Assembly: GCA_016285075.1 (NCBI GenBank)
Contig: JAEEQB010000001.1
Coordinates: forward strand, 122,397 to 186,396
Length of the DNA: 64,000 nucleotides
Direction of reading: 5' to 3'
Source: Prevotella sp.
Lineage (GTDB): Bacteria > Bacteroidota > Bacteroidia > Bacteroidales > Bacteroidaceae
The translations under genes and the position numbers were made by a program. The notes beneath the pieces are model-generated. The model was given only the letters and a program-made list of their open reading frames with translations, did not search any database and was not told where the DNA came from. Positions within the stretch are counted from its first letter, which is position 1; each line of letters opens with the position of its first letter. Below are positions 28,091 to 37,171 of the stretch, piece after piece.

Positions 28091-29647
28091 CTAGAAAAGC
28101 GGTTCTTGAGAGCAGGCATTCGGTGCCCTGATGCGAATACTCTTGGCAATGGTGGGCGCAATGCGGTCAATGGTGACATGATCGCTAATACGTTCGGAAG
28201 GGATGCCGGCTCCGTAAATGATGATGGGGAACTGTATGAACGATGCTCTTGACAACAAGTTGTCCTGATTGTCTTCGTTGAGCAGGCGCCATCCTGGTGA
28301 TACTTCTATGAGCAAGTCGCCGCAGCGTTCGGGATTGAAACCGTTACGTACCTTCATGTGCTCCTGGTTCTGTCCGGCAAAGAGCTGCAGTGAGGTATGG
28401 ACATTTCTCACGCCTGACATTTGCGACATGAATTCCTGTGCGCGTTGGATGGCATCGGTCAGAGAAACACGTTTCGACTCAAGCAACTTGTGGTTCAGGT
28501 ACATCTGGTTCTGGAAACACGTCTCGACCCATCGGCCTTGTCCCCATATAGCCCCATAGAACATATTAAGAAGGTTGGCCGTGCGATTAATATAGAATGT
28601 ACCTGTGGGAATGCGGTATTTCTCGTAGTTGGTACTTTCCTCGTCGCTGTAACCAGTGGAGGTGATGACAAACAGCACGTGTTCCTTACCCAGTCGGCTT
28701 TCCAAGGACTGTATGAGACGCCCCAGTTCTCGGTCCAGTCTGACATAGGTGTCCTGCAGTTCCATTTGACACTCTGTCATGGTCTTGTGGTCGAAGTTGC
28801 CAGCATAATAAGTCAGGCAGAGTAGATCTGTCACGCGGTCAAAGCCCATAGTGGCTCCATTGACACACTGGATTGCCATGTCGGTAACTTGCTGGTTTAC
28901 CATACCGCTTGCCTTGAACTGCTCATAGCGGCGCTGGCCGGTAAACTTGTGCTTGAAAGGCTTTTGGTTGCCTACATGATGGAAATAACTGAAAGTGCCT
29001 GACAACTCAATGACAGGTTCCCACAGAGTCTTTTGGATGCTTTTCTGTGGAGATTGTAAGTTATTGAAACTCAAAGCCCAATCTGGAAGTTGCTTCAAGT
29101 AGTACTGAGATGAAGACCACAAGCCTGTTACATCGTCTATCCAGAAAGCGCCATCTGCTGCATGGCCTGCACTAAGTATGGCAGCATCACGGAAAGGAGC
29201 TATGGCATAGACAATAGCTTTGCCATCGGTAGAGACTTTCAACTCATCTCCAATAGTAGAGGTCTGAAGATATTTGGGTGAAGATTCATGAATGTCACCA
29301 ACGCAATACATGGGACGCAGGGTCTCCTTGTCGAGCCAACGCTCACTGACAATACTATGGTAGTAAGGAACAACCCCCGTTATGACTGACGAAATGGCAG
29401 AAGCCCGATCTATATTGCTAAAAGGATAAGTGGCATTGGCATAAACCATACCCTCCTTCAGCAGACGTTTAAAGCCTTCATTGGAATAGAGTGGGGCAAA
29501 TGCCTCCATATAGTCTGTGCGCAATTGGTCAATACAGATGTTGACAACCAATCGCGGCGCATACTGTATTTTCTCCTTCTGTGCCAAAGCATCGGGTGTC
29601 AGACCCAGTATAGCCAATAATGTGATATAGATGTATCTGTTCCTCAA
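28091..29647 (-). CDS. Exported alkaline phosphatase/nucleotide pyrophosphatase family protein
   Basis: A 518-residue protein with signal peptide (MRNRYIYITLLAILGLTPDA, cleaved after LAQ); the start codon is TTG 29645-29647, three bases after the upstream stop. RLVVNICIDQLRTDYMEAF supplies the first metal Asp, and DRASAISSVITGVVPYYHSI is at the nucleophile position, where PafA-type enzymes have Thr. The DE-S-type region ITSTGYSDEESTNYEKY replaces the usual metal-binding TSDHG, so catalysis may be altered. Typical members are periplasmic phosphomonoesterases. Co-transcribed with DUF4105 and kdsB. Confidence 0.78.
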   Translation of the reverse strand: MRNRYIYITLLAILGLTPDALAQKEKIQYAPRLVVNICIDQLRTDYMEAFAPLYSNEGFKRLLKEGMVYANATYPFSNIDRASAISSVITGVVPYYHSIVSERWLDKETLRPMYCVGDIHESSPKYLQTSTIGDELKVSTDGKAIVYAIAPFRDAAILSAGHAADGAFWIDDVTGLWSSSQYYLKQLPDWALSFNNLQSPQKSIQKTLWEPVIELSGTFSYFHHVGNQKPFKHKFTGQRRYEQFKASGMVNQQVTDMAIQCVNGATMGFDRVTDLLCLTYYAGNFDHKTMTECQMELQDTYVRLDRELGRLIQSLESRLGKEHVLFVITSTGYSDEESTNYEKYRIPTGTFYINRTANLLNMFYGAIWGQGRWVETCFQNQMYLNHKLLESKRVSLTDAIQRAQEFMSQMSGVRNVHTSLQLFAGQNQEHMKVRNGFNPERCGDLLIEVSPGWRLLNEDNQDNLLSRASFIQFPIIIYGAGIPSERISDHVTIDRIAPTIAKSIRIRAPNACSQEPLF

Positions 29648-29650
29648 TGT

Positions 29651-30853
29651 TCAGTTCTTATCATTTATGATGTTACTTACAAATCTTAATAGCAAACATA
29701 GTGCCAAAAAATACATGCCTTCCGCATATTGCTGAAAAAATCCACCAATCAGGAATAGGCAAGTGGTTATCATCAGGAATCTCCAGTAGCGGGTTGCTTT
29801 ACTGCGACGAAGAATCGATGGCAGAAAGAACAGATGAACAGGATTGAACAGCAGCAGCTGGAGGTTAGTGCTCGTGGCGGGATGTTTAGAAAAAATCATC
29901 ACAGTCAAAACGCATCCGGCCAGTCCCAATGCCAGCATGAGAAATGCGTCAAACCATGCAAAGACCTTTTTCCGCTTCCATTCATAGAGAACCAAGACTA
30001 CCGTGACCATCAACAGTATAAAGCCACATTCCCGAGGTGTCAGAGGAAAGTCCTTTTCACGCATCTGTACGCCAGCCTTTACAGCAATCCGACGCTCCTT
30101 AATCAATGGTCGGATGGAACCGTCTGTTGCACGTATTTGGGCGTGGTCGAAATCGTATTGCAGGTTACCAGGCAGGAACTCCTGTTCTTCTCTGTTGGTT
30201 TTCATATCTGCTCTCACGCCAAGAAGCAGGTCGTTGCCACACGTAGCCCAGTCGTGATGTCCTGTACACTGGTGAATCATTTCCCGAAACGTCGGTTCGT
30301 AGTCAGCCCGTGGGTTATACATCACCTTCCCTTGTATATTAGCTTCTATCATGTCGCGTGGACGCGTAGCACAGTTGTCAAAGAAGAAGTTATAGCGGTA
30401 TGTCCGATTTTCAGGCTGGTAGTTTACCATCATGGCAGTGATGAGACTGCGTTTCTCGTCGGCTGTCAGGTTCAGCACTTGTTCCGTGACAGAACTGCCC
30501 CATTTCTTATAGTACTCGCAGAACCTGTCAAAGGGCATAAGCCCTAACTCGTAGTCGGTCAGTCCAAATATAAAGCGAAGTACAAAGTGAGGTGCCTTGA
30601 AGTTGAAGATTCCCCAATTGAAGACCATATCCTCATCTGTACGGAGATCATGGTACCGTATGGCCGTATGTCCGTAGAGGCTGTAAATCTCTTCGTGAGG
30701 TGAGCAGGTCAACAGGCTCAATACCACAGAATCCATGGGGTTGGAGTTCTGTTGACCACGTACGTCACTGAAGAATAGGGAAAAAGACAAAAACAACAAT
30801 CCTGTCAGCAGCCAGTGCCGACAGTTGTCATTTAGTCTTTTCTTCATCATCAT
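29651..30853 (-). CDS. DUF4105 (Lnb N-terminal-like) membrane protein
   Basis: A 400-residue protein with a signal segment (NCRHWLLTGLLFLSFSLFFS), then a periplasmic DUF4105 domain: CSPHEEIYSLYGHTAIRYHD, VFNWGIFNFKAPHFVLRFIF and YNFFFDNCATRPRDMIEANI, containing His and Cys residues like those of Lnb-type acyltransferases/cysteine hydrolases. The C-terminal 130 residues hold about four transmembrane helices. In Lnb the fold is linked to lipoprotein acylation; for this family the substrate is not established. In an operon with kdsB (upstream) and the phosphatase (downstream). Confidence 0.85.
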   Translation of the reverse strand: MMMKKRLNDNCRHWLLTGLLFLSFSLFFSDVRGQQNSNPMDSVVLSLLTCSPHEEIYSLYGHTAIRYHDLRTDEDMVFNWGIFNFKAPHFVLRFIFGLTDYELGLMPFDRFCEYYKKWGSSVTEQVLNLTADEKRSLITAMMVNYQPENRTYRYNFFFDNCATRPRDMIEANIQGKVMYNPRADYEPTFREMIHQCTGHHDWATCGNDLLLGVRADMKTNREEQEFLPGNLQYDFDHAQIRATDGSIRPLIKERRIAVKAGVQMREKDFPLTPRECGFILLMVTVVLVLYEWKRKKVFAWFDAFLMLALGLAGCVLTVMIFSKHPATSTNLQLLLFNPVHLFFLPSILRRSKATRYWRFLMITTCLFLIGGFFQQYAEGMYFLALCLLLRFVSNIINDKN

Positions 30854-30864
30854 GATACTTTGTT

Positions 30865-31611
30865 CTATGTGGTGTGTAGTTTGAGGAAAGCTTCGGCTCG
30901 TTCAAGATCAGCGGGTATGTCTATACCCACCGTCTCAAGTTCTGTCTCACCCACCTTGATACGATAGCCATTCTGGAGCCAACGTAGCTGTTCAAGGCTC
31001 TCTGCTATCTCAAGGGGACTTTGGGGCAGCTGGGTGATGGCTGTCAGCACGTCTCGCCGGTATGCATAAATGCCAAGATGCTTCAGAAATGGGAATTCCT
31101 GTAGCCATTTGTCGCGCTCCTTTCCCCGTATGAATGGTATGATGCTGCGTGAAAAATAAAGAGCATACCCCCGCAGGTCGGTGACAATCTTTGGAGAGTT
31201 AGGGTTCTCGGCAGCTTCAATGGTGTCGAATCGTTTGCCGAGAGTGCCTATCTCTGTATGAGGATCGTCAAAGAGCCGGCAGAGGGTTTCTATCTGTGAG
31301 GCCTGAATGAACGGTTCATCGCCCTGGATATTGATGATGACATCAGCATCGGTCTTTAACTTCTGGGCAGCCTCTGCTATTCGGTCGGTGCCACTACGAT
31401 GGGCCGTGGAGGTCATGACGGCACTCCCCCCGAAGGCTTCCACAGCCTCGAGGATACGCTCGTCATCGGTAGCGACACATGCATGGCCTAACACGTTGAC
31501 AGCCTGCTCATAGACACGCTGGATGACAGGCTTGCAACCTAACAACGCTAAAGGCTTGCCAGGGAACCGCGTCGATGCGTAACGGGCGGGAATGATTGCA
31601 ATGAACTTCAT
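30865..31611 (-). CDS. kdsB: 3-deoxy-manno-octulosonate cytidylyltransferase
   Basis: A 248-residue enzyme activating KDO with CTP for lipopolysaccharide core synthesis. Start ATG 31609-31611 (MKFIAIIPARYASTRFPGKP), the nucleotide-binding loop of the family; also DADVIINIQGDEPFI, LGIYAYRRDVL and GYRIKVGETE. A longer frame to 31647 adds 12 unrelated residues. It heads the minus-strand set that runs to secA. Confidence 0.95.
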   Translation of the reverse strand: MKFIAIIPARYASTRFPGKPLALLGCKPVIQRVYEQAVNVLGHACVATDDERILEAVEAFGGSAVMTSTAHRSGTDRIAEAAQKLKTDADVIINIQGDEPFIQASQIETLCRLFDDPHTEIGTLGKRFDTIEAAENPNSPKIVTDLRGYALYFSRSIIPFIRGKERDKWLQEFPFLKHLGIYAYRRDVLTAITQLPQSPLEIAESLEQLRWLQNGYRIKVGETELETVGIDIPADLERAEAFLKLHTT

Positions 31612-31696
31612 TATCTTAATTTGATGCTTTGCATCGACTTTCCTCACACTCGGCCATTTGAGAGCGAGCTCTCATGGCTCTCGCTTAATCGGAAAG

Positions 31697-31731
31697 TTCT
31701 CATTTTCTCATTTTCTCAATTTCTCAATTTC
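31697..31731. repeat. TTCTCATTTTCTCAATTTC repeat, copy at the decarboxylase beta 3' end
   Basis: A run of TTCTCATT/TTCTCAAT units that overlaps the stop codon of the beta-subunit gene. Related runs flank the four-helix-bundle gene at 33387-33422 (opposite orientation) and 33794-33830. Confidence 0.7.
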
Positions 31732-32887
31732 AGGAGAGGAATCCCAGCAGTGCACCTGCAGCAACGGCAGAACCTATCACACCCGCTACGTTGGGACCCA
31801 TGGCGTGCATGAGCAGGAAATTGTGACGGTCGTATTCCAGTCCCAGGTTATTGGAGATACGTGCTGCCATAGGTACGGCACTCACGCCAGCATTACCAAT
31901 AAGCGGATTAAGCTTCTTGCCTTCAGGCAGGAACAGATTCATGATCTTGACGAAGCATACACCGGATGCTGTGGCAATCATGAAAGCCATAGCGCCAAGA
32001 GCGAAGATCTTGATGGTGTTGAACGTCAGGAACTCTGATGCCTGCGTGGAGCAGCCCACGGTGAGACCGAGCAGCATGACAACAATGTCGTTCAGAGCTG
32101 CACCGGCAGTCTTGGCAAGACGGGTGGTCTTGCCGCTCTCTTTGAGCAGATTGCCAAAAAAGAGCATACCCAGCAGGGGTAGTCCTGAAGGCACGATGAA
32201 CGTGGTAAGGAGCAGTCCGATAATGGGGAATAGAATACGTTCTGTCTGGCTGACTTCACGTGCAGGCTTCATCTTGATGACACGCTCTTTTTCTGTGGTG
32301 AGCAGACGCATGATGAAAGGTTGTATGACAGGCACAAGAGCCATGTAGCTATAGGCACAGACAGCTATAGCACCCATCAGGTTGGGAGACAGTTTTGATG
32401 AAAGGAATATTGCCGTAGGGCCGTCTGCACCGCCGATGATGGCGATACCAGCAGCCTGAGAAGGCTCAAATCCCATGGCAAGAGCAACCATATAGGCTCC
32501 GAAAATGCCGAACTGTGCGGCTGCACCGATAAGCATCAGCTTGGGGTTGGCCAACAAGGCCGAGAAGTCGGTCATGGCACCGATACCCAGGAAGATGAGC
32601 GGCGGATACCATCCCTGTCTAACACCCTGATAGAAGATGTTGAGTACGGAGTTGTCCTCGTAGAGTCCTATCTCAAGTCCTGCGTCAGCACGGAAGGGTA
32701 TATTGCCGAGGATGATGCCCAACCCGATGGGAACGAGGAGCAGTGGTTCGAAATCTTTCTTGATGGCAAGCCAGATGAAGAACGCCCCAACGGCAATCAT
32801 GATGAGGTTTCCCACAGTAGCATTGGCAAAGGCTGTGTAAGTGAGAAACTCCTGGAAGTTCTGTAAGATAAATTGTCCTAATTCCAT
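31730..32887 (-). CDS. Na+-pumping decarboxylase beta subunit
   Basis: A 385-residue membrane protein of the OadB/MmdB/GcdB family, which couples decarboxylation of a biotin-bound carboxyl group to Na+ export. About ten hydrophobic segments; the functional motifs GIAIIGGADGPTAIFLSSKL (with the Na+-binding Asp) and IGNAGVSAVPMAARISNNLG are intact. Whether the enzyme acts on methylmalonyl-CoA or oxaloacetate depends on the alpha subunit, which is not in this cluster. Downstream of the biotin-carrier gene by 35 bp. Confidence 0.93.
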   Translation of the reverse strand: MELGQFILQNFQEFLTYTAFANATVGNLIMIAVGAFFIWLAIKKDFEPLLLVPIGLGIILGNIPFRADAGLEIGLYEDNSVLNIFYQGVRQGWYPPLIFLGIGAMTDFSALLANPKLMLIGAAAQFGIFGAYMVALAMGFEPSQAAGIAIIGGADGPTAIFLSSKLSPNLMGAIAVCAYSYMALVPVIQPFIMRLLTTEKERVIKMKPAREVSQTERILFPIIGLLLTTFIVPSGLPLLGMLFFGNLLKESGKTTRLAKTAGAALNDIVVMLLGLTVGCSTQASEFLTFNTIKIFALGAMAFMIATASGVCFVKIMNLFLPEGKKLNPLIGNAGVSAVPMAARISNNLGLEYDRHNFLLMHAMGPNVAGVIGSAVAAGALLGFLS

Positions 32888-32922
32888 TTTCCAATTGATA
32901 ATTGATAACTGACAATTGATAA

Positions 32923-33381
32923 TTATCCGATGGTCATGAGGACAGCGCCTTCCATGACGGTTTCACCAGCCTTGACGGTGATGGATGTCACGGTACCGGC
33001 ATATTCGGCCTCGATGTTGTTCTGCATCTTCATAGCCTCAAGCACCAATACCACATCGCCGACATTGACTTGCTGTCCCTGCTGCACCTTGATTTCCGTT
33101 ATTGTGCCAGGCAGCGGAGCCTTCACAGGAGCACCTGCACCCGCAGGAGCAGCAGGCTGGGCAGCCGCAACGGGGACAGCAGCTGCAGGAGCAGTCACGA
33201 TGGGCTTGGGAGCTTCCACCTTAGGCCGGGACATGCTGGGGTGCTTGGCTGCGTTGATGGGTTTCTGTAACTCTACTTCAAACGGTATACCGTTGACGTT
33301 CACTTTTGCGATGTTGCCTTCTACTTCTTCAATCTCTACTTCGTAGTCAACACCTTGGACTTTATACTGATACTTATTCAT
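32923..33381 (-). CDS. Biotin carrier subunit of the Na+-pumping decarboxylase
   Basis: A 152-residue protein. The C-terminal 70 residues are a biotinyl domain with VLVLEAMKMQNNIEAEYAGT (biotin on the Lys of AMKM). A Pro/Ala-rich swinging linker (about residues 60-95) precedes it, and the N-terminal strands YKVQGVDYEVEIEEVEGNIA are typical of MmdC/OadA tails in Bacteroidales. The carboxybiotin is delivered to the beta subunit encoded next. Confidence 0.92.
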   Translation of the reverse strand: MNKYQYKVQGVDYEVEIEEVEGNIAKVNVNGIPFEVELQKPINAAKHPSMSRPKVEAPKPIVTAPAAAVPVAAAQPAAPAGAGAPVKAPLPGTITEIKVQQGQQVNVGDVVLVLEAMKMQNNIEAEYAGTVTSITVKAGETVMEGAVLMTIG

Positions 33382-33386
33382 AATAT

Positions 33387-33422
33387 GAAATTGAGAAAAT
33401 GAGAAATTGAGAAAATGAGATA
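33387..33422. repeat. Left inverted repeat of the four-helix-bundle gene
   Basis: GAAATTGAGAAAATGAGAA-type run, reverse complement of the run at 33794-33830. It lies between the biotin-carrier start and the stop of the four-helix-bundle gene. Confidence 0.7.
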
Positions 33423-33791
33423 TTATTTCTCAGCATCCATATTCTCCTTTGTTTTTGGGATTATTTTTACTAATGTTCCTATGATAATATTTAAATCATT
33501 CTGTATTGAGGTGTATTCTTTCTCGGAAATGGTCTGAGACTTGAAAAGGAGTTTGAGCCAATACTCTGTTTCACCAGCTTCTTTGAGTGCAATACTCAGT
33601 TTGTTAATGAAATCAGCCTTGCTCTGAGCATTTTTGCTTTCAGACACGTTTGCTCCAATGCTTGTGCCCGAACGATAAACCTGTAGAGACATGACATGTT
33701 CTTGCTTTTCATTTCGAATATATCGATACATATCAATAATACGAAGGGCAAAGTTCTCGGTCAGGTCAGCTATCAGATTATCGCGCAGCAT
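33423..33791 (-). CDS. Four-helix-bundle protein (S23/IVP family)
   Basis: A 122-residue protein of the family first seen as the product of 23S rRNA intervening sequences, related in fold to the Avd accessory proteins of diversity-generating retroelements. Family motifs: ENFALRIIDMYRYIRNEKQE, the QVYRSGTSIGANVSESKNAQ loop, and ADFINKLSIALKEAGETEYW. It interrupts a decarboxylase operon and is flanked by inverted A/T-rich repeats (33387-33422, 33794-33830), suggesting insertion as a unit. No reverse transcriptase is nearby. Function unknown. Confidence 0.88.
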   Translation of the reverse strand: MLRDNLIADLTENFALRIIDMYRYIRNEKQEHVMSLQVYRSGTSIGANVSESKNAQSKADFINKLSIALKEAGETEYWLKLLFKSQTISEKEYTSIQNDLNIIIGTLVKIIPKTKENMDAEK

Positions 33792-33793
33792 AA

Positions 33794-33830
33794 ATTTCTC
33801 ATTTTCTCATTTTCTCAATTTCTCAATCTC
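33794..33830. repeat. Right inverted repeat of the four-helix-bundle gene
   Basis: TTTCTCATTTTCTCATTTTC-type run, inverted copy of 33387-33422, adjoining the gene start on one side and the OadG-like stop codon on the other. Confidence 0.7.
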
Positions 33831-33833
33831 AAG

Positions 33834-34802
33834 TTACTCGTGGAATTGTGTCATCTGGAGGAATTCATTGTTCCAGTCGCTGCTCTTCTGCTTAATGGTG
33901 ATGATGCCAGACTCTACGTCGTGTACATCATCCTCGTATTGCTTGAGAGCCATACCAATGACTGCCATGTATACTTCTTTATCAATACCTTTTGTCTTCA
34001 GACCATTCTGTAGGATGTTGCCAGTAGCATGTGCAATGTCGTGGGTCACCTCAACAGTCTTGGTAATCGGTTTGATGGGTTGGGTATTCACCACCTTCTT
34101 GGCAGTGTCGATGTGGCGCATCACCAATCCGAAGAGCCAGAAGAAAAGGAAGAGAACGGCAAGGCAGAAGAAAACGATGCCCATGGCGAGCAATGAAATA
34201 CCAAATCCGTGGGGGTCTTCCCGCTTCAGCTTGGCATCCTTGGTCTCGTCAGCCTTGATGAAATTCTCTGTGCCTGGTGTTACGTTCTCTGCCTTTTTGA
34301 CTGACCATTTGTCAGAGGTCTGACGCGAGAATGACTGATCGGCTGCAAGGGCGGGAACAGAGACGGAGTCGATGAGGTCGGTTGCATTGCCATTGTAGAA
34401 ACCAATCCAGAATGGTTCCGACATGGGGATATTCAATGAGAGGTGCAACTTCCCCTTTGCCGGGGCGGAGTTGCAGAAGAACACAAGGTGCTGCCTGCCA
34501 CCAATCTGGGTGCGTGGCTCGCCATTGGGAATGACGCTCATGCGCTTGATTCGCTCAGGCACACTCATTTTGGGGTCGAGTACGGAACGGTCTGTAGTGA
34601 AATACATACCACGCACGTTGTAAGTGGTGAACGAAGTGTTCTCCAGCTCTATCCATGCTTCGTGTTGTCCGAACTCGTCCAGAATGCTCTGGGTGTTGTT
34701 GGTGAGAATCTCATTGATACGGATGTTCTTGGCTCCTTGAGCCATCGCAGCTGTAGCACTCATCACCAGCACTCCACTGAGCAGTAGCTTTAAGTTGTTC
34801 AT
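33834..34802 (-). CDS. OadG-like decarboxylase gamma/delta subunit with lamin-tail domain
   Basis: A 322-residue protein starting at ATG 34800-34802 with signal peptide MNNLKLLLSGVLVMSATAAM. Residues 25-165 resemble a lamin-tail domain (IRINEILTNNTQSILDEFGQ, then HEAWIELENTS). Residues about 190-235 hold one transmembrane helix (GISLLAMGIVFFCLAVLFLF), matching OadG subunits, which anchor the decarboxylase. The C-terminal part continues as in Bacteroidales OadG proteins. The longer frame to 34943 overlaps the transporter gene. An exported lamin-tail domain on this anchor is curious but seems to be a Bacteroidales trait. Confidence 0.8.
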   Translation of the reverse strand: MNNLKLLLSGVLVMSATAAMAQGAKNIRINEILTNNTQSILDEFGQHEAWIELENTSFTTYNVRGMYFTTDRSVLDPKMSVPERIKRMSVIPNGEPRTQIGGRQHLVFFCNSAPAKGKLHLSLNIPMSEPFWIGFYNGNATDLIDSVSVPALAADQSFSRQTSDKWSVKKAENVTPGTENFIKADETKDAKLKREDPHGFGISLLAMGIVFFCLAVLFLFFWLFGLVMRHIDTAKKVVNTQPIKPITKTVEVTHDIAHATGNILQNGLKTKGIDKEVYMAVIGMALKQYEDDVHDVESGIITIKQKSSDWNNEFLQMTQFHE

Positions 34803-34837
34803 TTGTTGGTGCTTATTATATAAGTTGTTTTGTTGTA

Positions 34838-36529
34838 CTATCCGCAGAAGAACAGAACGATAATCTGTGCAGTGAAAATACGCAGGAACATGGAGAGGGG
34901 GTAGACAGTGGAGTAACCCAAAGCCGGAGCCTCTTTCGAACAAATGCTGTTGGCATAAGCCAGTGCAGGGGGGTCTGTGTAGGTACCTGCTATCATGCCT
35001 GCTATAGTGAAATAATTGAAATTGAACCTGATGCGTGCAATGGGACCGATGATCAGAATCGGGATAATGGTGATAAGAAAACCTGTGAGCACGTAAAGCA
35101 GGCCGTCGCCTTCCACCACTGTCTCAAAGAACCCTGCTCCGGCCTTAATCCCTACGGAGGCCAGGAAAAGCACAAGGCCTATCTCGCGCAGCATCATGTT
35201 GGCAGAAGTGGTGGTATAAGTCACAAGGTGTATCTTGTAGCCGTATCGGCCTATCAGAATGGCTATGATGAGGGGTCCGCCGGCAAGTCCGAGCTTCACG
35301 GGGACGGGCATTCCGGGAATAGCGAAGGGGAAGGAACCGAAGATGAGTCCCAGGAAGATGCCCACGAAAATGGTGGCTATATTGGGGGCATTCAACCTGC
35401 GTACAGAGTTACCCATCTTGTTGGCCACGCGGTCTACGGCGTCCTCTGGTCCCACCACCATGATTCTGTCGCCCACCTGCAGGGGCAATCCCGCAGAAGC
35501 GAACAAATCCATACCATGTCGGGTGACACGAGTAACGTTGACACCATGAACACTGGAGAAATGGAGCGAAGCCAGAGTCTTGCCGTTGATATTAGGATTG
35601 GTGACAAGGATGCGTTTTGATACCAATGGCTGATCCTGCTGCTCAAAGTCAATGTCAAGCACGGGACCTATAAATGCCACAATGGCTTCGTGGTCGGCTT
35701 CGGCACAGACTATCAGCATCTGGTCGCCCAGGTGGAAGATGGTGTCGCGGTTGGGGATGCTCAGCTCGCCATTGTGAACGATTCGTGAACAGACAAAGTC
35801 ACGGTTCAGGAAGTCGTGAACCTGCAGCAGGGTCTTACCTTCCAGGTATTTGTTTGTTACCTCCAGATGCATCTTGTAGGGCTTCTTGTTGGTGTTCTGC
35901 TCCTCCATCGCTTTCAGGCGCTCCTCTTCCTTTTCCAACTTCACCTTGCAGAGATACCTTACCAGGATGGTGGCACCTATGATACCCAGCACACCGAGAG
36001 GATAAGCACAGGCGTAAGCAGAGGCTATCTGAGGCGCATTGCCGCCAAACACCGTCCCCAGTGCTTCGTTAGCAGCACCGAGACCGGGGGTATTGGTGAC
36101 AGCACCATAGAGTGTACCCACCATCATCGGCAGGTTGGTGTTGTTACTGGTATCGAAGAAAATGTAGTAACAACCGAACATCACCAGAATGTTCAGCAGG
36201 ATGGCGCTTGCTGCCAATCCGTTCAGCTTGATGCCCTGTGTGCCGAAACTCTCGAAGAAGCCTGGTCCCACCTGTAAACCGATCATGAAGACGAAGAGTA
36301 TCAGTCCGAAGTCCTGCACGAAGGTCAGTATTGGGGTAGGGGCGGTGAAGCCTATGTGTCCTGCTACAATACCGGCAAAAAGCACGAAGGTCACGCCAAG
36401 CGAGATGCCGAACACCTTGATCTTGCCGAGGTATACGCCAACCGCAATGACGATGGCATAAAGCAGCGCGATATGGGCCACCGAGTCGGTAGCCGTGAAC
36501 AATTCTTTTAACCAATGAAACGATTCCAT
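34838..36529 (-). CDS. AspT/YidE-type putative transporter with two TrkA-C domains
   Basis: A 563-residue membrane protein: an N-terminal half with about five helices ([20 protein letters not shown] start), two cytoplasmic RCK/TrkA-C domains (about residues 210-375; [20 protein letters not shown] and [20 protein letters not shown]), and a C-terminal half ending with [20 protein letters not shown]. This arrangement defines the aspartate-alanine exchanger (AspT/YidE/YbjL) family. It precedes the decarboxylase genes on the same strand, so it could move a dicarboxylate or amino acid that feeds them; inference only. Confidence 0.85.
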   Translation of the reverse strand: MESFHWLKELFTATDSVAHIALLYAIVIAVGVYLGKIKVFGISLGVTFVLFAGIVAGHIGFTAPTPILTFVQDFGLILFVFMIGLQVGPGFFESFGTQGIKLNGLAASAILLNILVMFGCYYIFFDTSNNTNLPMMVGTLYGAVTNTPGLGAANEALGTVFGGNAPQIASAYACAYPLGVLGIIGATILVRYLCKVKLEKEEERLKAMEEQNTNKKPYKMHLEVTNKYLEGKTLLQVHDFLNRDFVCSRIVHNGELSIPNRDTIFHLGDQMLIVCAEADHEAIVAFIGPVLDIDFEQQDQPLVSKRILVTNPNINGKTLASLHFSSVHGVNVTRVTRHGMDLFASAGLPLQVGDRIMVVGPEDAVDRVANKMGNSVRRLNAPNIATIFVGIFLGLIFGSFPFAIPGMPVPVKLGLAGGPLIIAILIGRYGYKIHLVTYTTTSANMMLREIGLVLFLASVGIKAGAGFFETVVEGDGLLYVLTGFLITIIPILIIGPIARIRFNFNYFTIAGMIAGTYTDPPALAYANSICSKEAPALGYSTVYPLSMFLRIFTAQIIVLFFCG

Positions 36530-37171
36530 AATAACTATAATCTATTCTTACGGAGAGTAAACACTTTGCCCGTAATTTGAAAATTGCTGCAAAGGTACTA
36601 AATATCCTGCACAAAGCCCTTATCTCTGTGCAAGTTTTTTTCCTGCTTTTAACTTCTTTCACATTTTAACGTATCTTTGGTATGGCCTCACAGTATTCTC
36701 AGCTTATCATCGTGTATCATAACTTTTTTTAGTGCTGACGTTTGGGTATAGGCGTTCAATCGTTTGAGTATAGGCGTTCAATCGTTTGGGCATAGGCGAA
36801 CGATGTTTAGGTACGGGTAATCTCCCTTGCAGGTACCGACTTTATCCCTTGCAGGTATCGGCTTTACCTCATATAGAAAGCTGATGAGTCAGACACTGAA
36901 ACTGACTCTTATGGCAAAAACAGGATTTTGACTCTGTGACGCTATGGAACTGACATTAAACAAATAAAGTTCGCAAATGAGGTCTGAAACGGATTTCCAT
37001 AATTATCGTAATTCACCCGTATTGTTCGAATTATGGGCAAATTATGGTAATTACGGTAATTTGTTTCCCCACTGTGGAAGATAGTAACTCTAAGGAGTCA
37101 AGAAGACGTTCAGACTCTGCTTGCTACGGGACGCAAAAAAGGGGTATCGGCGCAAGCTTTGTTGCTCCACG
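36530..37171. other. 640-bp intergenic region with 22-bp repeat array
   Basis: No gene is seen. It contains the array at 36739-36860 and, at about 36990-37065, A/T-rich inverted motifs (repeated ATTATSGTAATT and its reverse) that suggest decayed repeats. Confidence 0.5.
36739..36860. repeat. Degenerate 22-bp tandem array, copy A
   Basis: Three adjacent 22-bp units (36739-36760, 36761-36782, 36783-36804) share CGTTTGRGYATAGGCG, and two further units around 36822-36860 share TCCCTTGCAGGTAYCG with about the same period. A second array with the same period and a shared CGTTCA core lies at 62092-62220. Confidence 0.75.

Noticed and set aside
33423..33791. Diversity-generating retroelement accessory (Avd)
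   Set aside because: The fold fits, but there is no reverse transcriptase, template or variable repeat nearby.
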